A stretch of 64,000 nt of DNA from CALLMJ01 sp964493765 (GTDB lineage Bacteria; Bacteroidota; Bacteroidia; J057; CALLMJ01), in NCBI GenBank assembly GCA_964493765.1, contig CAZBPK010000146.1, positions 4,357-68,356 of the forward strand, in the 5' to 3' direction. A program made the translations under genes and the position numbers. Positions within the stretch are counted from its first letter, which is position 1. Every line of letters begins with the position of its first letter. The notes beneath the pieces are model-generated. The model worked only from the letters and a program-made list of their open reading frames with translations. It ran no database searches and had not been told where the DNA came from. This document shows positions 52,632-59,346 of the stretch, in pieces.

Positions 52632-53096
52632 ATGAACCATAATGCACTTTATGAAAAAACCATTTCCTATTTAAAAGACCTTCATGCTCGCGAAAGCATG
52701 CGTTTGGGTTGGTATCGTCAATGGCAAAATCATGATAAAATCAAACAACTACGTGAAAGAAAATCTATACATACAGCTTTCTTGCATGATTTATTAAGAA
52801 AAAGGGGCTTAAAACCCGCTTGGTATTCTAGATGGTTTTACTTCATAGGACATGCTTTTGGTTTTTTTACAGCCTTATTACCCAATTCTTTAGCTTCCAA
52901 AATTGAAAATACTTTAGAAACTTGGATTTTAATTCGTTATGAAAAATATTTAGAACAACTAAAATTAGACCATAGCCTTCGTTCTATGATTGAAGCTATT
53001 CAATTAAAAAAACTCAATCACAATGAGCCTGCAATTGATGTTTTACAACTTCTTGAAATTTGCATTTCCAATGAAGAAAATTTATTAAAATCTTAA
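52632..53096 (+). CDS. COQ7/ferritin-like-domain protein, uncertain
   Basis: A 154-residue helical protein. The pattern HTAFLHDLLRKRGLKPAWYS, followed by GHAFGFFTALLPNSLASKIE, a Glu-containing helix, RYEKYLEQLK and a final LNHNE block, matches the layout of COQ7-type di-iron proteins (E-x-x-H, then RrvrPt, then GxxxGxxTALLG). Several of the iron-ligand glutamates appear to be replaced, so hydroxylase activity is doubtful. It lies 7 bp after the regulator gene and one base before tsaB, so it is co-transcribed. The family call is tentative. Confidence 0.4.
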   Translation: MNHNALYEKTISYLKDLHARESMRLGWYRQWQNHDKIKQLRERKSIHTAFLHDLLRKRGLKPAWYSRWFYFIGHAFGFFTALLPNSLASKIENTLETWILIRYEKYLEQLKLDHSLRSMIEAIQLKKLNHNEPAIDVLQLLEICISNEENLLKS

Positions 53097-53792
53097 ATGA
53101 ACTTCAGTTTAGTGATTGATACTTCTACGTCAATTTGTGCAGTTGCGTTGTATCAAAATGAAATCTTATTATCAACGATTGCTTTGCATCAACCGAATTC
53201 ACATTCTGAAAAAGCCGCTTTTTTAATTGATGAATTACTAAAAATTACTAAAATACCTATTCAAGCATTAACCCATTTGGCTATAGCCAAAGGGCCAGGT
53301 TCTTATACTGGTTTAAGAATTGGTTTCTCCCTAATTAAAAGTATAAGCTATGGGTTAAATTTACCCGTTATTGGATATTCTTCGTTACTGGGTCAATCTG
53401 CCGCTTTTTTTTCTTTAGCTCAACAACTCCAAAAACCCATAATTTCTTGTTTAGATGCTGGAAGAAACGAAGTTTATACTTCTATTTATCATTATGATCT
53501 TCATTTACTTCATGATTTAGGTCCAACACTCTTACCTCATGATGAATTAGAAAAGTTTTTGAATCATAATCAAGTGATTATCGTTGGGAATGGTGCATTA
53601 AAAATTAAAAATTATCATTCTAGTTCAACCAATAATGCGATTTTTATTTCTCATATAGAAAATCCGACAGTAGGTCTTGGAAATTATTTACAAACACAAA
53701 TTCATCAAAATAATTATGAAAATTTGATTACTTTTGAACCAGATTATCTAAAACCTGTAAATATTACTCAAAGCAAAGAGCCAAAAGTATGA
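53097..53792 (+). CDS. tsaB: tRNA threonylcarbamoyladenosine biosynthesis protein TsaB
   Basis: A 231-residue cytoplasmic ASKHA-fold protein required, with TsaC, TsaD and TsaE, for the t6A37 modification of tRNA. Visible markers are LVIDTSTSICAVAL at the start, HSEKAAFLIDELL, and KGPGSYTGLRIGFSLIKSIS, the family signature. Length is normal for TsaB, and TsaD-type metal ligands are absent as expected. It ends in an ATGA overlap with engB. Confidence 0.95.
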   Translation: MNFSLVIDTSTSICAVALYQNEILLSTIALHQPNSHSEKAAFLIDELLKITKIPIQALTHLAIAKGPGSYTGLRIGFSLIKSISYGLNLPVIGYSSLLGQSAAFFSLAQQLQKPIISCLDAGRNEVYTSIYHYDLHLLHDLGPTLLPHDELEKFLNHNQVIIVGNGALKIKNYHSSSTNNAIFISHIENPTVGLGNYLQTQIHQNNYENLITFEPDYLKPVNITQSKEPKV

Positions 53793-54388
53793 AAATAGAG
53801 ACCGCAAAATTTATATCTTCCAAAGTTCATTTAAAGGACTTGCCCAATACAAATTTGCCAGAATTTGCGTTTATTGGTCGTTCTAATGTTGGAAAGTCCT
53901 CCTTAATCAACTATCTTACTAATCAAGCTAAGTTAGCTAAGACTTCATCAACTCCAGGAAAAACCCAAACTATTAATCATTATTTAATCAATCAGAATTT
54001 TTATTTTGTGGATTTGCCAGGCTATGGTTATGCTGAAGTTCCTTTATCCATAAAAAAACAATTTGAAAAAATGATTCAAGATTATTTACAGAAAAGGGAT
54101 ACTTTAGCTTGTTTATTTGTTTTAATTGATGTTCGCCATGATCCATTAAAAGTAGATTTAGAGTTTATTCAATGGGTAGGGGAAAATCAAATTCCTTTTT
54201 GTTTAATTTTTACCAAATGTGATAAACTTTCACAAAGCCAGTTAGATACTAAAATTCAAAATTATAAAAATAAGTTATTGGAGAGTTGGGAGGAATTGCC
54301 TCCTTATTTCTTAACATCTGCGGATAAAAAAATGGGTGCTAATGAACTTTTGGCGTTTATGGATAAAGTAATTAAGGAAATTTTATAA
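53789..54388 (+). CDS. engB: Ribosome-biogenesis GTP-binding protein EngB (YihA/YsxC)
   Basis: A 199-residue GTPase involved in large ribosomal subunit assembly. G1 is GRSNVGKS at 30-37, G2/G3 region is STPGKTQTINHY and FVDLPGYGYAEV, G4 is FTKCDKLS, and a C-terminal TSADKKMG completes the set. It overlaps tsaB by 4 bp. The downstream gene is convergent. Confidence 0.96.
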   Translation: MKIETAKFISSKVHLKDLPNTNLPEFAFIGRSNVGKSSLINYLTNQAKLAKTSSTPGKTQTINHYLINQNFYFVDLPGYGYAEVPLSIKKQFEKMIQDYLQKRDTLACLFVLIDVRHDPLKVDLEFIQWVGENQIPFCLIFTKCDKLSQSQLDTKIQNYKNKLLESWEELPPYFLTSADKKMGANELLAFMDKVIKEIL

Positions 54389-54439
54389 TTTAACTATTCA
54401 GAATTTACAAAGGCTTTTCATAAAGAAATAAATACTTTT

Positions 54440-55229
54440 TTATTTTTTTATCCAAACGCTACTAGGTATAGCTTCTTCTTTCCAATTAGGAAAACCTATA
54501 AATGTTTCATAAAAACCGTCTTGAACTTCTTCAGGAATAAAAACCAACTCTGTAATGGTTTTATCTAAAAAAGCGGAATTTTCTAAAGAATAATTTTTTA
54601 ATTTCTGATTCCAAAAAATATGGTGATTACTCAAATAGCCTTCATCAAAAGCTTTATCCAAAGAGGGAATATCTACAATTAAATGTTTAAATCCTAAGTC
54701 TGTAATTAAGGCAATAGCATCATTGGAAAAAAAAGGAGCAGGGTTTAAGTTATAATCATTCTTTTTTTTTTATCAAATCATTGGGTTTAGTTCTAATAAT
54801 TAACCCTTCAACTTTTGAGTTCTCAGTTTGGTCAGAATAAAGACTTAAAGCCTCTTCAATATCTTTTTTTATCAAAAGTTTGTCACCTTTTTCTAGTCTT
54901 GGCAGGTAATTTTCATTAACCCCAAAATCATCATTATTTTCAAGAGTATGAAAAGGAATAGTAATCAAAAGAGAGAAGAAAACAGGATTTACCAGAATAT
55001 CTGGAAGAAAAATTTTATCATTAACTATGTGTCCAATACATTCAGTATGTGTACCGTTACAATGAGGAGTGATATGGAGCGTTTGGAAGTTACAAGAACC
55101 GCCGAGTTCTGTACTTCCAACCCATTCTCCTGACCTGTAAGGTTTTGAACTTGCCGTAGGCACATCATACATTCTTATTTGTTTCTCTGGGTTTTGTAAA
55201 TCCAAATCTAAACTTATATTGATAAACAT
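54440..55229 (-). pseudogene. Cyclase family (kynurenine-formamidase-like) gene, frameshifted at an A10 run
   Basis: Two minus-strand frames (54756-55229 and 54440 to about 54770) read as one protein of the cyclase/KynB family. The first has INISLDLDLQNPE, a HITPHCNGTHTECIGHIVND stretch with the metal-binding histidines (HxGTHxD-like, here HCNGTHTE), and IIRTKPNDLIKKK. The second continues with PAPFFSNDAIALITDLGFKH and ends SSVWIKK. They are out of register by one base at ten consecutive A residues (T10 on the plus strand at 54762-54771). Nine would restore the frame, giving a protein of about 262 residues. It could be a mutation, a sequencing error or transcriptional slippage. The ATG at 55229 follows the promoter at 55242-55249. 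Confidence 0.7.
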
Positions 55230-55241
55230 ATATATATATTG

Positions 55242-55249
55242 CAAATCTA
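55242..55249 (-). promoter_or_regulatory. -7 promoter element for the cyclase gene
   Basis: TAGATTTG on the minus strand, 12 nt before the ATG at 55229. Confidence 0.5.
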
Positions 55250-55389
55250 ATAACTTTTACATAACTTTTTGTACTTAAAAATACGTATTTTGTATATATT
55301 TTTTTAAAAACGCAACTTTTAATGGATTTCATTCGTTAAATTTGTAGTGTTTTTCATGGTTTAGTTTAGGTTAAATGCCTCTCATTTTG

Positions 55390-55397
55390 TACTTTTG
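55390..55397 (+). promoter_or_regulatory. -7 promoter element for the secreted metalloprotease
   Basis: TACTTTTG, 19 nt before the ATG at 55417, with a GGGAGG stretch between them that could act as a ribosome binding site. Confidence 0.5.
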
Positions 55398-55416
55398 TGC
55401 GAATGGGAGGTTTTTT

Positions 55417-56553
55417 ATGCTGAGGTTAATAATTATTTATTTATTTTTATTTCAAATCGCTTTTTGTCAAAATTTTCAATGGGAAAATTATGTTCCTACT
55501 GATACGAGATTTTATCCTGTTGCAAGATTGAAAATTGTTATTCATGTTTTACAAAAGAGTGATGGAACTAATAATTTTCAAAATAATGAAGAACATAAAG
55601 AAGCAATTTTAAAGATAGTTTTTCATGCTCATAGTCTTTTTGCAAACTTAAAACCCTTAAAAATTGGAAAAACAAATTATATTTCTGATTCAAGAATACG
55701 TTTAGATTTTGATAAAGAGGAAATTTATTTTCATCAAAATGACCGTTATAATGATTTAAGTTGTATAGGGAAACAGGGAACTTGTGGAATGTTGATGCAA
55801 GAAATCTATAGAGAATTAGTTACTAAAAATTCCCAACAAAACCCTAATGCTTTACATGTTTTTTTCGGTGAGGAAGAGGAAGGCAAAGGCGAGGCTTGTG
55901 GCATAGGTTGTAAAAGATGGTGTTACATTGCAGGTGCCTATAAACAGTATGTAAAAGCAAAAAATTTTTGGGATAGCGGAGCTTTGTTGGCTCATGAAAT
56001 TGGACACAATTTGGGTTTGTATCATACTGTTTTTAAGAAAAGACCTTCTAATGATTATTGTGATGATACTCCTACTTGGCCTGAAAATCCTGATTGTTGG
56101 AATGGAGACTCTTGCTCTAATAATATGATGGATTATAATGCGAATAAAGATGGGCTTTCGCCTTGCCAATTAGGTAGAATTCATTTTTATATTTCTTCTA
56201 AAGGTCATGGTGATATTAAAGAAGCTATTTTAAAAGATTGGTGTATTTTCAATTCAGACTCTACTGTAATTCTTCAAAATTTTGAAAAAATTACATTAAA
56301 TGGAGAATATCGTTTACAAGGGAATCTGGTTTTGTATCCCAATTCAGAACTTACTATAAATGGAACTTTGCATTTGCCTCAAAATGCTTCAATTTATCTA
56401 TATCCAAAATCTAAAATTATTATCAATGGAAGCATTACTAATTTTTGTGGTGATCAATGGCAAGGTATTTTTCCTTTGAAAAAGAAGAAACAAAAATTGG
56501 AAGAACAAGTGATTCTTAAAGGTAAATTAGAGAATTGTTTACAGAAATGGTAA
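55417..56553 (+). CDS. Secreted zinc metalloprotease (metzincin, pappalysin/M43-like)
   Basis: A 378-residue exported protein from the ATG at 55417; an ATG at 55375 would add 14 residues ahead of the signal and lie upstream of the promoter. A signal peptide ends in AFCQ. The zinc site is H193-E-I-G-H197-N-L-G-L-Y-H203, followed by a Met-turn region NNMMDYN. Cysteine-rich segments (CIGKQGTCG, CGIGCKRWC, CDDTPTWPENPDC) should form disulfides. The C-terminal quarter is a short repeated beta stretch (LTINGTLHLPQ, KIIINGSI) ending in CGDQWQGIF, often seen after secreted Bacteroidota proteases. There is no clear T9SS sorting domain. Confidence 0.87.
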   Translation: MLRLIIIYLFLFQIAFCQNFQWENYVPTDTRFYPVARLKIVIHVLQKSDGTNNFQNNEEHKEAILKIVFHAHSLFANLKPLKIGKTNYISDSRIRLDFDKEEIYFHQNDRYNDLSCIGKQGTCGMLMQEIYRELVTKNSQQNPNALHVFFGEEEEGKGEACGIGCKRWCYIAGAYKQYVKAKNFWDSGALLAHEIGHNLGLYHTVFKKRPSNDYCDDTPTWPENPDCWNGDSCSNNMMDYNANKDGLSPCQLGRIHFYISSKGHGDIKEAILKDWCIFNSDSTVILQNFEKITLNGEYRLQGNLVLYPNSELTINGTLHLPQNASIYLYPKSKIIINGSITNFCGDQWQGIFPLKKKKQKLEEQVILKGKLENCLQKW

Positions 56554-56575
56554 TGCAGTTTATTTGCATAGTTTA

Positions 56576-56709
56576 GCGTGAGGGATGCGAAGGGCACGAA
56601 GTGGCACTGCCTTTTAACGCTTTTGAAAAAAGTGGAAAAAGGATTGCCGAAGCGAACAGCGAAGCCCGTAGCAAGCCCGACCCGAATGCGAAGCATGAGG
56701 GACACGCCC
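56576..56709 (+). repeat. Dispersed GC-rich repeat, copy 5
   Basis: A 134-bp plus-orientation copy, GCGTGAGGGATGCGAAGGGC at left and GACACGCCC at right, after the metalloprotease stop. TATTTGCATAGTT just before it resembles a promoter end but no gene follows in frame. Confidence 0.9.
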
Positions 56710-56772
56710 CAATAATTATTTTCTAATTTCCCATTTACTCTCTCAATAGCGTTTAATAAAATAAAAATTCTT

Positions 56773-56780
56773 TATTTTTG
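56773..56780 (+). promoter_or_regulatory. -7 promoter element for the dihydroorotase homologue
   Basis: TATTTTTG, 9 nt before the ATG at 56790. Confidence 0.55.
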
Positions 56781-56789
56781 CAGGTTAAT

Positions 56790-57995
56790 ATGGATTTGCT
56801 TTTAAGAAACGTCAAAATATTTCAGCCAAATTCTGAATTTCATTTACAAACAAAAGATATTTTTATTGAAAAAGGGACTATTCAAGCTATAGAAAACCCT
56901 ATTAAATCTGAAAATAACGAGGAAACTTTTTTAAGTTTGGGATGGATTGATACGCATTTACCATTAACAATACCAGGAGACGAAAGACGGGAAACTTTTG
57001 AATCCCTATCATTGGCAGCTAAAGCTGGTGGATTTACCGATATAATTTGTTTACCAACCGCTCTATCCTCCATTGATACTCCCGAATCCTTGATTTCCTT
57101 AAAAGCATTAACCAAAAATTTGCCTGTAAAATTTCATTTTGTAGCTGCAGCTACCCAACATTTGAATGGAAAAGATTTAACAGAAATGGGTTTATTGGTT
57201 CAAGCGGGTGCTATTGCTTTTTCTAATGGTAATTCTCCTATTACAGATTCCAATTTACTTATTCGAATTCTTCAATACCTCCAACAATTTGATTTGCCAT
57301 TTATAATTAATCCACACTTGCCTTTTTTTAATGATGGTCAAGTTAATGATTCTGGGATTGCATTGCAATTAGGTTTTAAGGGTATTCCTAAAATTTCTGA
57401 AACCCTTACCATTGTTCAAACGTTGGAAATTTTGAAATTTATTCCGGCAAAAATACATTTTTCACCGGTTACTACTCAAGAAGGCTGGGAGCTAATTTTA
57501 CATGCTCAAAAAAATGGGTTTCATGTAACTGCTGATATAGCAAGTAATTACTTTTTTTTCAATGAATCTGCTTGTTTGAATTATAATGTTTTAGGGAAAG
57601 TTTTTCCTCCCTACAGAAATTCTCAAAACCAAAATCAAATTTTAAATTATATTCCTAATTTACAAGGTTTAGCTTCTTTACATTATCCTGTAATTTCCGA
57701 AGATAAAAACTTAGAATTTGGGTTATCAGAGCCCGGAATTATTAACTTACAAACTTCTGTGCCGGCATTTTCTCAATTTACATCTTTAGAAACCTTAATT
57801 TTAACCCTAACTCAAAAGCCTAGTTATTTATTTTCACAGGTAAAAAATGAAATAAAAATAGGAAACCGTGCATGCTTTACTTTATTCAAAAAAGAAAATT
57901 GGCAATTTAAAAAAGAAAATAATTTGAGTTTGTCCAATAATTCTCCTTACTTTGAGCAAATTTTTGATTTAAAAGTTATTGATACCATCGTATGA
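56790..57995 (+). CDS. Dihydroorotase-like amidohydrolase homologue without metal ligands
   Basis: A 401-residue protein with the dihydroorotase backbone: DLLLRNVKIFQPNSEFHLQ, GWIDTHLPLTIPGDERRETF (51-70), IICLPTALSSIDTPESL, IHFSPVTTQEGWELILHAQK and a C-terminal GNRACFTLF. The metal-binding H-x-H is H56-L-P58, and the histidines expected in the middle of the barrel (FSPVTTQ) and after VTADIASN are also gone. Catalysis is therefore unlikely; such inactive homologues can act as non-catalytic partners of aspartate transcarbamoylase in some bacteria. The ATG at 56790 follows the promoter. Its stop overlaps the next start by 4 bp. Confidence 0.8.
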   Translation: MDLLLRNVKIFQPNSEFHLQTKDIFIEKGTIQAIENPIKSENNEETFLSLGWIDTHLPLTIPGDERRETFESLSLAAKAGGFTDIICLPTALSSIDTPESLISLKALTKNLPVKFHFVAAATQHLNGKDLTEMGLLVQAGAIAFSNGNSPITDSNLLIRILQYLQQFDLPFIINPHLPFFNDGQVNDSGIALQLGFKGIPKISETLTIVQTLEILKFIPAKIHFSPVTTQEGWELILHAQKNGFHVTADIASNYFFFNESACLNYNVLGKVFPPYRNSQNQNQILNYIPNLQGLASLHYPVISEDKNLEFGLSEPGIINLQTSVPAFSQFTSLETLILTLTQKPSYLFSQVKNEIKIGNRACFTLFKKENWQFKKENNLSLSNNSPYFEQIFDLKVIDTIV

Positions 57996-58522
57996 ACGAA
58001 AATTTATTAGAACTCATAAAATATACTATACCAGCTTTAGCGGCAATTGGTGCAACTTATCTTATTCATTATTTACAAAATGAAAAATTAGATAAAGAAA
58101 CTTCCAATAAAATGAAGTTAAATCTTCAAGATAAAGTGCTACCATTACGTTTGCAGGCTTATGAACGTTCTATTCTTTTTTTAGAGCGTATTCAACCTTA
58201 TTCTATTTTTCCAAGGCTCAATCCTCATAACAGAACTTTAGCTAATTTCCATGAATTAATGATTAAAGAAATCAATGAAGAATTTGAGTACAATGTTGTT
58301 CAACAGCTTTATGTTTCCCCAATTGCTTGGAAAATGCTTGTGAATACCAAAAATACTTACATTAAATTGATTGATGATTTGGCTGCAAAATATACTCCAC
58401 AAGAACCCGCACTAGAATTAGCAAATGCCATTTTATTAGCTATGAAAGAAGAAGAGACTGCTCCTCCTTTTAAATCTACTATTGAATTTTTCAAAAAAGA
58501 ATTGACAACCCTGTTTTTTTAG
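57992..58522 (+). CDS. Conserved hypothetical membrane-anchored protein
   Basis: A 176-residue protein with one N-terminal membrane helix (about residues 8-28, LIKYTIPALAAIGATYLIHY) and a helical cytoplasmic part: QDKVLPLRLQAYERSILFLE, FEYNVVQQLYVSPIAWKMLV and FKSTIEFFKKELTTLF. I recognise this layout from uncharacterised Bacteroidota proteins but cannot give it a function. Its ATG overlaps the dihydroorotase homologue by 4 bp (ATGA), so the two are translationally coupled, which suggests a joint role. Confidence 0.7.
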   Translation: MNENLLELIKYTIPALAAIGATYLIHYLQNEKLDKETSNKMKLNLQDKVLPLRLQAYERSILFLERIQPYSIFPRLNPHNRTLANFHELMIKEINEEFEYNVVQQLYVSPIAWKMLVNTKNTYIKLIDDLAAKYTPQEPALELANAILLAMKEEETAPPFKSTIEFFKKELTTLFF

Positions 58523-58536
58523 AACTTATTTTCTTG

Positions 58537-58544
58537 TAATTTTG
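58537..58544 (+). promoter_or_regulatory. -7 promoter element for the Nfu gene
   Basis: TAATTTTG, 29 nt before the ATG at 58574. Confidence 0.5.
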
Positions 58545-58573
58545 TAATGGCTTTCAAATGACTTTGAATCATT

Positions 58574-59128
58574 ATGAATATTTATACAGAATTAACACCC
58601 AATCCTAGTAGTATTAAGTTTATTACAGAAGATTATCAACAATCTTTTCCGACTTATGATTTTCCTAATGCAGAAATTGCTGAAAAATCGGAATTAGCTA
58701 AAAATTTATTTTCTTTAAATTATGTTACTGGAGTAATGTTTTCTCGCGACAACTTTAAAAGAAATTTTGTTACTGTTTCCAAAACTGATGATGTAAAATG
58801 GGAAAATATTATACCAGAAATAAAAAAAATAATCCATGAATTTTTAGAAACAGCAAAGCCATTAATTGAGGGTTATGAAGAAACTCAACAAACTTATGGA
58901 GATGATGTAATTGATAGAATTAAATCGTTGATTGATAACGAAATACGTCCAGCTGTTGCAATGGATGGAGGTGATATCACCTTTGAAAGTTTTGAAGAAG
59001 GTGTTGTTAAGTTACATTTAAAAGGCTCTTGTTCGGGTTGTCCCTCTTCATTAATCACTTTGAAACAAGGTATCCAAGCTTTGCTAACCAGAATGGTTCC
59101 CGAAGTAAAGTCTGTGGAAGCTTTGTAA
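58574..59128 (+). CDS. Nfu-type iron-sulfur cluster carrier protein
   Basis: A 184-residue cytoplasmic protein of the Nfu family. The N-terminal domain (about 1-85, TPNPSSIKFITED and GVMFSRDNFKRNFVTVS) matches the Nfu N-terminal domain. The C-terminal NifU-like domain (about 108-184, IRPAVAMDGGDITF, then GSCSGCPSS) holds the cluster-binding C153-x-x-C156. It delivers Fe-S clusters to target proteins. A strong hairpin lies 70 bases after the stop. Confidence 0.94.
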   Translation: MNIYTELTPNPSSIKFITEDYQQSFPTYDFPNAEIAEKSELAKNLFSLNYVTGVMFSRDNFKRNFVTVSKTDDVKWENIIPEIKKIIHEFLETAKPLIEGYEETQQTYGDDVIDRIKSLIDNEIRPAVAMDGGDITFESFEEGVVKLHLKGSCSGCPSSLITLKQGIQALLTRMVPEVKSVEAL

Positions 59129-59198
59129 AATAATCAAATAGTTGTACTAAATTTTTTTTATAACTTTTTGATTATGATACTTAATCTGTAATAAAAGT

Positions 59199-59227
59199 TT
59201 AGGCTACTTAATGAAAAAGTAGCCTAA
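59199..59227 (+). terminator. Hairpin terminator after the Nfu gene
   Basis: TTAGGCTACTT and AAGTAGCCTAA form an 11-bp perfect stem with a 7-base loop; followed by AT-rich DNA. Confidence 0.8.
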
Positions 59228-59322
59228 TTAATGTTTTTTGTATAACTTTTTTTTTTACAAGAAATTTTTGTAATTATTATGATTTTGTTGTGAATTGGTT
59301 AGTAGTTTATTGAATTTTTTTT

Positions 59323-59330
59323 TAGCTTTG
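59323..59330 (+). promoter_or_regulatory. -7 promoter element for the Ig-like T9SS protein
   Basis: TAGCTTTG, 16 nt before the ATG at 59347. Confidence 0.5.
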
Positions 59331-59346
59331 TGGAAAATATTCATAT

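Noticed and set aside
56454..56705. Minus-strand frame across dispersed repeat copy 5
   Set aside because: Repeat-derived and opposite the metalloprotease 3' end.
3313..56709. The GC-rich repeats as a CRISPR array
   Set aside because: The copies are dispersed over 50 kb, in both orientations, without regular spacers or cas genes.
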